A stretch of DNA of 64,000 bases from contig NZ_CP098812.1 of NCBI RefSeq assembly GCF_036825535.1, forward strand, positions 1,178,001 to 1,242,000, in the 5' to 3' direction. Below are positions 52,356 to 61,585 of the stretch, piece after piece. Below the pieces are notes generated by a model. The model ran no database searches. It was not told the DNA's origin and worked only from the letters and a program-made list of their open reading frames with translations. The stretch is from Parasalinivibrio latis. Lineage in GTDB: Bacteria; Pseudomonadota; Gammaproteobacteria; Enterobacterales; Vibrionaceae. Within the stretch, counting starts at the first letter, position 1; every line of letters begins with the position of its first letter. A program made the position numbers and the translations under genes.

Positions 52356-52574
52356 TTAGCGTGCGCGGAAGACGATGCGGCCCTTAGACAGGTCGTACGG
52401 AGTCATCTCAACGGTAACTTTGTCGCCAGTCAGGATACGGATATAGTTCTTACGCATTTTGCCAGAGATGTGTGCAGTCACAACGTGACCGTTTTCCAGC
52501 TCAACGCGGAACATAGTATTAGGCAGCGTATCCAGTACGGTACCTTGCATTTCAATTACGTCTTCTTTTGCCAT
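52356..52574 (-). CDS. infA: Translation initiation factor IF-1
   Basis: This 72-residue single-OB-fold protein binds the 30S A site. MAKEDVIEMQGTVLDTLPN and KMRKNYIRILTGDKVTVEM are near-invariant. Length equals the Escherichia coli factor. An AAGAGGAATAA ribosome site precedes it. It follows bpt in the same direction, 135 bases downstream, so it may have its own promoter. Confidence 0.98.
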   Translation of the reverse strand: MAKEDVIEMQGTVLDTLPNTMFRVELENGHVVTAHISGKMRKNYIRILTGDKVTVEMTPYDLSKGRIVFRAR

Positions 52575-52709
52575 TTATTCCTCTTAGGCTTTTGGATAGC
52601 CAATGATTCACCGCGAGCTATACGCGTTACTCTAAGTTACAGGGCCGAAATTTTAACCCCATCGGTGAGACTTGCCAACCTAAAGAGGACGAAAGGCTGT
52701 GTTGCATGG

Positions 52710-53429
52710 TCAATTTGCATCAAATTCTTGCCATGCACCGTGAATAAATTGCTGGTGAGGAAAGAAATTCGACTTATATTTCATAGCATCGCAGGCATCA
52801 ACCTGGTATCCGAGATATAACCAATCCTTCCCCAGTTTTTTTGCAAGAGCCAACTGGGCGAGAATAGATAAAGACCCTACCGACATTTTTATATCCGGGT
52901 CAAAGAAGGTGTAGATAGCGCTTAACCCATCCTGAAGTATGTCAGTTGCTGCAACGGCAATGATTTTTTCCTGCTGGTAAATTTGCAGGAAGCGGGTTTC
53001 GAGCCAGTTACTGCGAATAAAAGAAAGGAAATCAGATTTAACGGGGGGGAACATTGAACCATCACGGTGTCGTTGGGTGATGTAATTTGAATATAGCTCA
53101 AACCAATTTTCTGGTGGCGCGTCAGTTACCAGTACAGTGAGCTTATCCAACTGTTTCAACAACCGTTTCTGGCTACGGCTTGGCGTAAATCCATTGACGT
53201 CAATTCGCAGGGACTTGCAAGCGTTGCAATGATTGCAGTGTGGGCGGTAGATATGGTTCCCGCTGCGTCTGAAACCGGCTTCAATCAACACGCTGTACCC
53301 TCTGAAAGATTGCAAGCCGGGATCCATGACGATGGCAAGTCTTTCCTGTTGATCAGGTAAATAATTACATCGATGTTCAGCAGTCAGTCCGACAGAAAGA
53401 GCACCGTTAGCCAGTTTATTTGTTGACAA
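52710..53429 (-). CDS. bpt: Aspartate/glutamate leucyltransferase Bpt
   Basis: This 239-residue ATE1-family enzyme transfers leucine from tRNA to proteins with N-terminal Asp or Glu, making ClpS substrates. The N-terminal cysteine cluster CNHCNACKSLRIDV and the GYSVLIEAGFRRSGNHIYRP segment mark the family; YTFFDPDIKMSVGSLSIL lies in the acyltransferase fold. Bacterial Bpt, unlike eukaryotic ATE1, uses Leu rather than Arg, so the Bpt name is preferred. Its start overlaps the end of aat by 14 bases. Confidence 0.93.
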   Translation of the reverse strand: MSTNKLANGALSVGLTAEHRCNYLPDQQERLAIVMDPGLQSFRGYSVLIEAGFRRSGNHIYRPHCNHCNACKSLRIDVNGFTPSRSQKRLLKQLDKLTVLVTDAPPENWFELYSNYITQRHRDGSMFPPVKSDFLSFIRSNWLETRFLQIYQQEKIIAVAATDILQDGLSAIYTFFDPDIKMSVGSLSILAQLALAKKLGKDWLYLGYQVDACDAMKYKSNFFPHQQFIHGAWQEFDAN

Positions 53430-54144
53430 TGTAAGGGTTCTCCCATGTTACAGGGCCGGGGGCAAAGCACTTGTCATTAATAACAGTATCAGACATTTGA
53501 GATAGTTTGCGTATAAAATCCTGACGCGATATTGGGGATGCGCCCAAGGACTCAAGGTGGGGATTCATCATCTGGCAATCAATGATTTTCCCACCGTGTG
53601 CTGCAAAGTGCTGGCAAAAAGCCCACAGTGCGATTTTTGAGCCATTCATTAAGGAGGAGAACATAGATTCTCCGCAAAATACTTGTCCCACTGAAATCCC
53701 ATACAACCCACCTACAAGGTTATCGGAGATATCCCATATCTCAACAGAGTGGGCGTGACCTGCCTGGTGGAGCGCCGTATAAGCCTGCCTCATATCTTCA
53801 GTTATCCATATCGCATCAGAGCCCCGGATAGTCGCACAACGCTCTATAACCTGCTCAAACGAGGTGTTTATCGTTACGAAAAACCGATTTTTCCGGCAGT
53901 GTTTTTTTAGACTGCGTGACGGTTGGAAATGCTCGGGCCAGAAAACAGCTCGTTCAGACGGGCTCCACCACAAATAGGGGTCTTCTTCGCCAAACCAAGG
54001 AAATATTCCGTTTCGGTATGCAGCCAGCAGCCGTGACGGTGACAAATCTCCGCCTATGGCCAGCAACCCGTCCGGCTCTGACAAGGCGGTTTCAACATCA
54101 GGAAAATTAAGGGTTTCATCAAGTGGTGGCAGATAAATTGTCAT
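53416..54144 (-). CDS. aat: Leucyl/phenylalanyl-tRNA-protein transferase
   Basis: This 242-residue enzyme adds Leu or Phe to proteins with N-terminal Lys or Arg, completing the N-degron pathway. YRNGIFPWFGEEDPYLWWSP and GGLYGISVGQVFCGESMFSS carry the conserved aminoacyl-tRNA binding and catalytic regions. Length fits the Escherichia coli enzyme (234). It is the first gene of aat-bpt-infA. Confidence 0.97.
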   Translation of the reverse strand: MTIYLPPLDETLNFPDVETALSEPDGLLAIGGDLSPSRLLAAYRNGIFPWFGEEDPYLWWSPSERAVFWPEHFQPSRSLKKHCRKNRFFVTINTSFEQVIERCATIRGSDAIWITEDMRQAYTALHQAGHAHSVEIWDISDNLVGGLYGISVGQVFCGESMFSSLMNGSKIALWAFCQHFAAHGGKIIDCQMMNPHLESLGASPISRQDFIRKLSQMSDTVINDKCFAPGPVTWENPYIVNK

Positions 54145-54433
54145 TGTTGGGATAAATCTCTGTGGTGCTGCTTCAATAATAATAATGTGTCAGGTGGGTC
54201 TTTGTCAGGCTCGGCATATGTGTTTCGAAATAACATGCTGGTTATTAACAAGAAAAATAGGGGCAGATACAGGGCATCATCCTAACTGTTTGAAGAATAT
54301 GTGACTGAGTCAATAACTGAGACAATTTTGTGCTCTGGATCTCATTATTATTAAAAACGTGAGGCAGCGTGTTGTCTGCCAACCTCTCGCCGGGCCTTTA
54401 ACGGTTGCCTGATTTGAAAAGGGGGATGACGTT

Positions 54434-54784
54434 ATGAAAAGTGCCAAAGAATTTGCTGCCTGGTTGATGGATAGATTTGCTTCTTATAACGGCGTATATC
54501 TGACACGCAGCGATATTACAGAGCTTACCAGCCGGCAGTCTTTGCGTAGTGATTTTGTTCGGGATGTACATAATGAACTGATGCATTTCGGCCGGGGCCT
54601 GATTGCGGATATGCGTAACGACAAGTATTACATGGTTACGCTGGGAAGCACCCACTGGAAAGACGTTGGTGATTTTTACAGCGAGGGTAAGGGACGTAAT
54701 GAAGATACGCACTCCCCGGTAACCATTGCCCCATCAGCAGAAGGGGGGCAAATTCGCTCACTTGCCAGTGGACGGGGCCGTTGA
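54434..54784 (+). CDS. Protein of unknown function, 116 residues
   Basis: The ATG at 54434 has GGGGGATG upstream and the gene has its own terminator. The product starts MKSAKEFAAWLMDRFASYNG and holds SLRSDFVRDVHNELMHFGRG and a YYMVTLGSTHWKDVGDFYS segment; the last 35 residues are polar and probably disordered. The globular part of about 80 residues is mixed helix and strand, maybe a winged-helix fold, which I cannot confirm. It has no signal peptide. I do not recognise the family. Its location between aat and cydC is not found in Escherichia coli. Confidence 0.7.
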   Translation: MKSAKEFAAWLMDRFASYNGVYLTRSDITELTSRQSLRSDFVRDVHNELMHFGRGLIADMRNDKYYMVTLGSTHWKDVGDFYSEGKGRNEDTHSPVTIAPSAEGGQIRSLASGRGR

Positions 54785-54814
54785 AAAAAGGGCCTGATAT
54801 CCAGGCCCTTTTGA
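54784..54814. terminator. Bidirectional terminator between the 116-residue gene and cydC
   Basis: AAAAGGGCCTG-ATAT-CCAGGCCCTTTT pairs over 11 bp with A and T runs on the two sides, serving both converging genes. Confidence 0.92.
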
Positions 54815-54843
54815 CTTTTAGGTCATAAATAAGACTTGTTGTA

Positions 54844-56571
54844 TTAATGGAGACGGTTGGTCAGCTCGGCATAGCGTCCCTGAAGGTTGAGCAGTGCTTC
54901 ATGTGTTCCTTGTTCAATGATTTCACCATTGTCCATCAGGCAGATTTGGTCCATTTGGCCCAGCCCGGCGAGACGGTGAGTGATGTAAATCAGAGTACGG
55001 TTCTCAGCATGCGACATCAGAGAAGAGAGAACATCTTTCTCGGTTTTGCTGTCCAGCCCTTCTGTCGGCTCATCAAGCAGTAAAATAGGTGCATCCCGCA
55101 GCAGTGCTCGGGCAATACCAATTCGGCGGCGTTCGCCACCGGACAGCTGTCGTCCGCCTTCACCTACCCAGGCATCCAGGCCTTGTCCCTCAAGTAGTGC
55201 TTCCAAGCCAACCTCATTAAGCACCTCGCGTAACTTTTCATCTGTAGACGATTCATTTGCCATGGCAAGGTTATAACGAAGTGTCCCACTGAATATATCC
55301 ACTCGCTGACTGACAACGGAAACTGCATTGCGCAGTGAAGACTCATTCCAGTCTGCCAATGGGATCCCGTCAAAACTGATTTGACCTTGTTGAGGATCCC
55401 AGCTTCTGGTCAGCAGTTGGAGCAGGGTGGATTTACCACAGCCTGTACGGCCAAGGATGGCAATTTTTTGTCCGGCTTCAATGTTCAGGGATATATCGCT
55501 GAGCACCCGGTCACAACTGCCGTGGTAGGTGAATGAAACATTGCTAATCTCAATTGCTCCGGTCGCATTGTGCTCGGTCGCACTACCAGAAAATACCGTT
55601 GCAGGTTTGGCTTCAATAATTTCATTAAGTCTCCGGGCCGAGGTCAGTGTCTGGCCGAGGTACTGGAATGCAGCAGAGACGGGCATTAACAATTCAAAGC
55701 TTGCCATCGTAGCGAAAGCAAACATGGCTATTAACGGGTCAGGCGCGCGTCCACCAATGCCATCAGCTGCAAACCAAAGCATGGCAACCAGTGTAAGGCC
55801 GTTTGCCGCCATGAGCGTTGCATTGGCGATACCGGTGATAGATGCCATCCGCCTTTGTGACTTGAGAAGCTGCTCTTCGTGGCTCTGGGCTGACTGAATT
55901 ACCCGGTCATTGGCACCAAAAATGCGAAGCTCTGCATTTCCTTGAAGCCAGTCGAGCAGGCCTACCCGGTATTGGGCTTTGCTTAGGGTTATGCTCTCTC
56001 CGTGCCCTTTACCCAGTCCGTAGAAGATAACCGGCAAGCCAATTAATAACACCAGCAGTACTGTTGCCAGAAAACCGCCCAGCGAAGGGTCAAACCAGAT
56101 CAGAAATCCGGAAATGGCCAGAATACCCAACACGCCGATCAGAAGGGGGCTGACGAGGCGCAGGTAAATGTGGTCCATGGCATTTACATCGGCGACCAAA
56201 CGGTTCAGCAAGTCTCCGTCACGCAGGTTCGTCAAATTACCTGGAACCAATGGTGCTAATTTACGGAAGAAAAATAGCCGGATGTCTGCGAGCAACTTGA
56301 AGGTGGCATTGTGGCTGACAATGCGTTCTCCGTAACGGCCTGCAGTACGGGCAATTGAGAACCCACGGACACCACCGGCCGGGAGCATATAGTTAAAGAC
56401 CTGCCGGGTGGCGACAGACAACCCTGCTACCGCAGCAGCGGAAATGAACCAGCCGGAGAGGGTCAGCAAACCCATTGACGCCAGTACAGTTGCCAATCCG
56501 AGCAACATGCCCAGCGTCAGGCCAAACCAATGTTTTTTATAAAGACGAAGGAAAGGGATCAAATCACGCAT
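54844..56571 (-). CDS. cydC: Heterodimeric thiol ABC exporter subunit CydC
   Basis: This 575-residue ABC protein has six membrane helices and an ATPase domain with Walker A GRTGCGKS, signature LSGGERRRIGIARAL and Walker B ILLLDEPTEGLD. CydC with CydD moves glutathione and cysteine to the periplasm and is needed for assembly of cytochrome bd oxidase. It overlaps the end of cydD by eight bases. Confidence 0.96.
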   Translation of the reverse strand: MRDLIPFLRLYKKHWFGLTLGMLLGLATVLASMGLLTLSGWFISAAAVAGLSVATRQVFNYMLPAGGVRGFSIARTAGRYGERIVSHNATFKLLADIRLFFFRKLAPLVPGNLTNLRDGDLLNRLVADVNAMDHIYLRLVSPLLIGVLGILAISGFLIWFDPSLGGFLATVLLVLLIGLPVIFYGLGKGHGESITLSKAQYRVGLLDWLQGNAELRIFGANDRVIQSAQSHEEQLLKSQRRMASITGIANATLMAANGLTLVAMLWFAADGIGGRAPDPLIAMFAFATMASFELLMPVSAAFQYLGQTLTSARRLNEIIEAKPATVFSGSATEHNATGAIEISNVSFTYHGSCDRVLSDISLNIEAGQKIAILGRTGCGKSTLLQLLTRSWDPQQGQISFDGIPLADWNESSLRNAVSVVSQRVDIFSGTLRYNLAMANESSTDEKLREVLNEVGLEALLEGQGLDAWVGEGGRQLSGGERRRIGIARALLRDAPILLLDEPTEGLDSKTEKDVLSSLMSHAENRTLIYITHRLAGLGQMDQICLMDNGEIIEQGTHEALLNLQGRYAELTNRLH

Positions 56572-58336
56572 CGATGTCTCCTTTGTCTACGGCAGTGATC
56601 ATTTCTTTCAGCAAGCCGGATGTTGAAATTTCATCGAGTTTGCCCTGTTGAACCAATTGGCCTTTATCCATTACCCAAACCTGGCCTTTATCGGCAAGTT
56701 GGGCAAGCCGGTGAGTGACGGTAAGGCTGGTTTTTTGCTGAATCGCTTGGGAAAGAGAGTTCGCAACAAGCTTCTCACTGTTGGCATCCAGGCTGGCTGT
56801 CGGTTCATCAAGCAGCCAGAAATTCCCGTCCTGGATCAGAGCCCGGGCAACGGCAATTCGTTGGGCCTGGCCGACAGAAACCCCACATGCCCGGTCTCCA
56901 ACATGGTGCTCATAACCTTTTTCAAGGCGGTTGATAAACTCATCGGCATAAGCATTTTTTACGGCTTTTGCTAATGTTTCGCTATCAACATCCGGCCGGG
57001 AAAGGCAAAGGTTTTCTCGAACGCTGCCGTGGACCAGCATCGGGTTCTGGCCTACCCAGCTGATTTCACGGTGCCAGCTTTCCTGACTCAGGCTGCTCAT
57101 TTCAATACCGTTGATTGTCAGGCTACCGCGATATGGTAAGAACCCGAGTATGGCATTGACCAGGCTGGTCTTTCCCGCACCACTTGGGCCTACCAACGCG
57201 ATTTTTTCACCGGCACTGATATGGAAGTTGAGGGGGCCTGCCAGCTGGATACCGTCAGGGCTGAATACTTCAAGGTTCTCAGCACTGATGGAAACTGCGT
57301 CTGGCGAAGGAAGCGTGGTATTGCCCTTTGCCGAGCCTTCTGCATTTGTGTCGAGAAACTCAACAATGGATTCTGCTGCACCAATCGCCTGAGCTTTGGC
57401 GTGGTAGAAGGTACCGAGGTCACGTAGTGGCTGGTAAAACTCCGGGGCGAGAATCAATACAAACAAACCGGTGAACAGCGTGATGGTTATGCCGTAGTGG
57501 CCGAAATTCAGCTCACCGATATAGCTGAAGCCAAAGTAAACCGCTGTAATGGCAATAGACAGCGCGGTGAAGAATTCCAGCACGGCAGATGACAGGAAGG
57601 CCAGCCTGAGTACTTCCATCGTCCTCCGGCGAAAATCTTCTGACGCATACTCGAGCTGTTTCGCTTCAGCATCTGCCCGGTCAAACAACCTGATGGTTGC
57701 CAGCCCTCGAAGGCGGTCGTAAAAGAAGCCGGACAGGCGTTGCAGTGCCTTGAAGTTCTTTCGGTTAGCTTCAGCCGCTTTCATACCAACCAGCGCCATA
57801 AACAGCGGAACCAATGGTGCGGTGAGAAGGAAAATTAAACCCGCTGCCCAGTTAACCGGAAAGACAGCAACCAGGATAATAAAAGGCACCATAACGGCAA
57901 TCGCCATTTGTGGCAGGTAGCGCGCAAAGAAATCCTGCATTTCCTCTACCTGTTCCAGAATCAGCGTTGCCCAAGTTCCGGCAGGCTTACCCTGGATGAA
58001 GGCAGGGCCAAGCGTGTTCAGCTTTTCAAGGATCAGCCGGCGCATATGGCGACGAATTTCTTCTCCACAGCGGAATCCGGCTGTTTCCTTCCCCCAGCTG
58101 CAAGCTGCCCTAAAGCAGATGACTACAGCCAACAGAATGAACTGCGTTACCAGTGTGGATTTGTCGACATGCTCGATAATGAGAGCATGGAGGATGGAGG
58201 CAATCAATGCAGCTTGCCCTACAAGCAATAGTGCTGAGACAAATGCCAGACCGACAGACAGCAATAACCAGCGTTTAGCGAGTTTGCTTTGGGCCTTGAG
58301 CCAAGCGGAGAGTGCTCGCTGTTTATCTTTTTCCAT
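56564..58336 (-). CDS. cydD: Heterodimeric thiol ABC exporter subunit CydD
   Basis: This 590-residue partner of CydC has six membrane helices, Walker A GPSGAGKT, signature VSVGQAQRIAVARAL (a diverged LSGGQ) and Walker B WLLDEPTASLD. The pair lies downstream of trxB, as in Escherichia coli, linking periplasmic and cytoplasmic thiol balance. Confidence 0.96.
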   Translation of the reverse strand: MEKDKQRALSAWLKAQSKLAKRWLLLSVGLAFVSALLLVGQAALIASILHALIIEHVDKSTLVTQFILLAVVICFRAACSWGKETAGFRCGEEIRRHMRRLILEKLNTLGPAFIQGKPAGTWATLILEQVEEMQDFFARYLPQMAIAVMVPFIILVAVFPVNWAAGLIFLLTAPLVPLFMALVGMKAAEANRKNFKALQRLSGFFYDRLRGLATIRLFDRADAEAKQLEYASEDFRRRTMEVLRLAFLSSAVLEFFTALSIAITAVYFGFSYIGELNFGHYGITITLFTGLFVLILAPEFYQPLRDLGTFYHAKAQAIGAAESIVEFLDTNAEGSAKGNTTLPSPDAVSISAENLEVFSPDGIQLAGPLNFHISAGEKIALVGPSGAGKTSLVNAILGFLPYRGSLTINGIEMSSLSQESWHREISWVGQNPMLVHGSVRENLCLSRPDVDSETLAKAVKNAYADEFINRLEKGYEHHVGDRACGVSVGQAQRIAVARALIQDGNFWLLDEPTASLDANSEKLVANSLSQAIQQKTSLTVTHRLAQLADKGQVWVMDKGQLVQQGKLDEISTSGLLKEMITAVDKGDIDA

Positions 58337-58430
58337 ACATCAAACGTCGAATAAAGGTGAAAGGGGAGAAGGACAGACCCTGGGTCAAACAGGTGTAATC
58401 AGGTATGTCAAAACATCCAGCCCTAATACG

Positions 58431-58458
58431 GTAAAGGCCTGACAAGTCAGGCCTTTAC
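58431..58458 (-). terminator. Perfect inverted repeat behind trxB
   Basis: GTAAAGGCCTGAC and its exact complement are separated by two bases. The following T tail is short, so it may be a partial terminator that lets some transcription reach cydD. Confidence 0.7.
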
Positions 58459-58470
58459 GGGAAGTTATTA

Positions 58471-59430
58471 TTACTTCTGGTCAAGCGCGTCGAGGAAACG
58501 CTCGGCGTCCAGCGCTGCCATACAGCCTGTACCGGCTGAAGTAATTGCCTGACGGTAGATGTGGTCCATTACGTCGCCAGCAGCGAAAACGCCTTCGATG
58601 CTGGTTTGGGTCGCATTACCTTCCAAACCGGACTGAACTTTGAGGTAGCCGTTGTTCATTTCCAGCTGTCCGTCAAAGATGGCAGTGTTTGGTTTGTGGC
58701 CAATTGCTACAAACAGGCCCATTACTTCCAGCACTTCGGTTTCATCTGACTTGGTATCTTTGACGCGGACGGCGGTTACGCCCATGTCATCACCCAGCAC
58801 TTCATCCAGAACACGGTCAGTGTGAAGAATGATGTTCCCGCTTTCTACTTTGTCCATCAGACGCTGAACAAGGATTTTTTCTGCACGGAAACTGTCACGA
58901 CGGTGGATCAGGTGTACTTCTGAAGCGATGTTAGCCAGATATAAGGCTTCTTCGACAGCGGTATTGCCACCCCCGATAACAGCAACTTTCTGGTTGCGGT
59001 AGAAGAAACCGTCGCAGGTTGCACAGGCAGATACGCCACGGCCCTTGAAGGCTTCCTCTGATTCCATACCCAAGTACTGGGCGGAAGCGCCGGTCGCAAT
59101 GATGAGTGCATCACAGGTATAAGTGCCACTGTCACCTTTCAAGGTGAACGGGCGTTTTGTCAGTTCTACTTCATTGATATGATCAAAGAGGATTTCAGTT
59201 TCAAACTTTTCGGCATGTTCTTTCATGCGCTCCATCAGACCTGGACCGGTCAGGCCCTCAGCATCGCCTGGCCAGTTTTCAACTTCAGTGGTTGTGGTCA
59301 GCTGGCCACCTTGCTGCAGACCGGTAATCATTACCGGGTTCAGGTTAGCTCGGGCGGCATATACTGCGGCGGTGTATCCCGCAGGGCCGGAACCCAGGAT
59401 CAGGAGTTTGGCGTGCTTTACGTTGCTCAT
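58471..59430 (-). CDS. trxB: Thioredoxin reductase
   Basis: This 319-residue flavoenzyme transfers electrons from NADPH to thioredoxin. The FAD site is LILGSGPAGYTAAVYAAR, the redox-active pair is Cys136 and Cys139 in SACATCDGFFYR, the NADPH site is VAVIGGGNTAVEEALYLA, and the C-terminal FAD segment includes GVFAAGDVMD. Residue numbers equal those of the Escherichia coli enzyme. Confidence 0.98.
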   Translation of the reverse strand: MSNVKHAKLLILGSGPAGYTAAVYAARANLNPVMITGLQQGGQLTTTTEVENWPGDAEGLTGPGLMERMKEHAEKFETEILFDHINEVELTKRPFTLKGDSGTYTCDALIIATGASAQYLGMESEEAFKGRGVSACATCDGFFYRNQKVAVIGGGNTAVEEALYLANIASEVHLIHRRDSFRAEKILVQRLMDKVESGNIILHTDRVLDEVLGDDMGVTAVRVKDTKSDETEVLEVMGLFVAIGHKPNTAIFDGQLEMNNGYLKVQSGLEGNATQTSIEGVFAAGDVMDHIYRQAITSAGTGCMAALDAERFLDALDQK

Positions 59431-59501
59431 ATTTTCTCCGCTGACGCGATTTATCTATTTTCGAGTGATGGGCAGATTTTAGGTAAATTGGGCAACTAAA
59501 G

Positions 59502-59529
59502 AAAGAGCACCGATGAAGGTGCTCTTTGC
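59502..59529 (-). terminator. Terminator behind ald
   Basis: AAAGAGCACC and GGTGCTCTTT arms with a T-rich tail in the leftward direction, between ald and trxB. Confidence 0.82.
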
Positions 59530-59606
59530 TAATTGGTATGGTTTATAACCAATTGGTGTTAAATGGGGAAATAAAATGCATTACCCGCAATTTATTTAGG
59601 GCCTAT

Positions 59607-60725
59607 TCAGCCTTGCAGGGCCACCAGTGGGTCAACATAATCCAGTTCAAAGCTTTCTGCTACTTCGCGGCATGTAACCTGTCCGTTTATCACATTCAGG
59701 CCGTTGCGGAAGTGAACATCATTCAGCAGGGCATCTTTATAGCCTTGGTTTGCCAGTTTAACGATGAATGGCAACGTCGCATTGTTCAGGGCGAAGGTAG
59801 AAGTTCTGGCTACTGCTCCAGGCATGTTGGCCACACAATAATGTACTACATCATCAACGATATAAGTGGGGTCTGCATGGGTCGTGGCATGGGATGTTTC
59901 GAAGCAGCCACCCTGATCAATAGCTACATCCACCAGAGCTGAGCCCGGCTTCATCTTCTTCAGCAGGTCTTTGGTGACAAGTTTTGGTGCAGCAGCGCCA
60001 GGAATAAGTACGGCGCCAATTACCAGGTCGGCAGCGATGACGTGCTGCTCTAACGCTTCATGTGTGGAATAAACCACTTTTGCGCGGCCCTGGAATTCTT
60101 CGTCCAATTTGCGAAGTGTGTCAACATTTCGATCTAAAATTGTTACATCCGCACGAAGGCCGACAGCCATGCGTGCTGCATTAGAACCTACTACACCACC
60201 GCCTAAAACAACGACTTTAGCCGGTGCAACACCCGGTACTCCTCCCAGCAAAAGCCCCGCGCCGCCTTGGGATTTCTCTAAAGTTTGTGCTCCTGCTTGA
60301 ATAGACATTCGTCCTGCAACTTCGGACATTGGCGCTAAAAGTGGCAATCTACCATGAGAATCTGTTACGGTTTCGTATGCTATGCAGATAGCTTTACTCT
60401 TGATAAGGTCTTCTGTTTGTGGAAAATCTGGAGCTAGGTGCAAATAAGTGAACAAAATTTGTCCTTCGCGCAACATAGCGCGCTCGACAGATTGAGGTTC
60501 CTTAACTTTTACAATCATATCAGCGCCAGCAAAGATGTCTGCGGCGGATGGAAGGATTGATGCTCCAGCAGCCACATAGTCTTCGTCACTGAATCCAATG
60601 CCTGTGCCGGCCTGGGTTTCGACTATCACTGTGTGGCCGTGGGTAATAAGTTCTCTAACGGACGCTGGAACCATGCCGACACGATATTCATGGTTCTTGA
60701 TTTCCTTAGGTACGCCAATAATCAT
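59607..60725 (-). CDS. ald: Alanine dehydrogenase
   Basis: This 372-residue enzyme interconverts alanine and pyruvate plus ammonia with NAD. MIIGVPKEIKNHEYRVGMVP is the classic N-terminus; the NAD site is VVVLGGGVVGSNAARMAVGL. Length matches the family. It is divergent from lrp, whose product regulates ald in several bacteria, so local Lrp control is likely. Confidence 0.96.
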   Translation of the reverse strand: MIIGVPKEIKNHEYRVGMVPASVRELITHGHTVIVETQAGTGIGFSDEDYVAAGASILPSAADIFAGADMIVKVKEPQSVERAMLREGQILFTYLHLAPDFPQTEDLIKSKAICIAYETVTDSHGRLPLLAPMSEVAGRMSIQAGAQTLEKSQGGAGLLLGGVPGVAPAKVVVLGGGVVGSNAARMAVGLRADVTILDRNVDTLRKLDEEFQGRAKVVYSTHEALEQHVIAADLVIGAVLIPGAAAPKLVTKDLLKKMKPGSALVDVAIDQGGCFETSHATTHADPTYIVDDVVHYCVANMPGAVARTSTFALNNATLPFIVKLANQGYKDALLNDVHFRNGLNVINGQVTCREVAESFELDYVDPLVALQG

Positions 60726-60890
60726 CCTGTATCTACTCCATATGACAGTGGTTTTTACTAGTCGTTTGCTATTAACTCCTATTTATGGCTAGTATAGTTT
60801 GCAATCAGCGGGATTTGATGCTGAAAATTAAAAAAACGTTAACGAGAGCGTTATATTTTTTTGCAAGGAAGTGAGAAGGTGGAATAAAAA

Positions 60891-61385
60891 ATGGTAGATA
60901 GTAAAAAGAAGCCGAACAAGGAACTGGACCGCATTGACCGCAACATCCTCAATGAGCTCCAAAAGGACGGCCGTATCTCGAACGTAGAGTTGTCCAAGCG
61001 CGTTGGACTTTCGCCCACACCATGTTTAGAGCGTGTTCGTAGACTTGAGCGTCAAGGTTACATAACCGGTTATACCGCGTTGCTTAACCCGCAGTATCTT
61101 GATGCCTCTTTGCTGGTCTTCGTTGAAATCACTTTGAACCGAGGCGCGCCGGACGTGTTCGATCAGTTCAACAAAGCTGTTCAACAACTGGAAGACATTC
61201 AAGAATGTCATCTGGTTTCCGGTGACTTCGATTACCTGTTGAAGACCCGTGTGTCTGACATGTCTGCTTACCGCAAACTGTTAGGTGAAACACTGCTTCG
61301 CCTTCCGGGTGTGAATGACACCCGAACCTATGTGGTTATGGAAGAAGTGAAACAGACCAACCAGCTGGTGATTAAAACCCGCTAA
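60891..61385 (+). CDS. lrp: Leucine-responsive regulatory protein
   Basis: This 164-residue AsnC/Lrp-family regulator has an N-terminal helix-turn-helix (ISNVELSKRVGLSPTPCLER) and a C-terminal ligand-binding RAM domain with HLVSGDFDYLLKTRVSDMS. It matches Escherichia coli Lrp in length. Lrp controls amino-acid metabolism globally. It lies upstream of ftsK as in Escherichia coli. Confidence 0.97.
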   Translation: MVDSKKKPNKELDRIDRNILNELQKDGRISNVELSKRVGLSPTPCLERVRRLERQGYITGYTALLNPQYLDASLLVFVEITLNRGAPDVFDQFNKAVQQLEDIQECHLVSGDFDYLLKTRVSDMSAYRKLLGETLLRLPGVNDTRTYVVMEEVKQTNQLVIKTR

Positions 61386-61420
61386 GCTGAGTTGAAAACC
61401 GAAGTGGTTGATAAACACCC

Positions 61421-61456
61421 AAGCGGGTGGCGTTTTCGCCACCCGCTTTGTTTTTG
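61421..61456 (+). terminator. Terminator behind lrp
   Basis: AAGCGGGTGGCG-TTTT-CGCCACCCGCTT is followed by GTTTTT. Confidence 0.92.
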
Positions 61457-61585
61457 GTGAATTATGACTTTCCCTTTACCTTCAAAAGTTCAGGAATTCG
61501 CGCACTTTGGTATAACATAGGAAGGAGATGAAGTATCCGCCCATGTGTTGCCCGGGCAGCATTCAGATAAAAATACAAGGTACCA

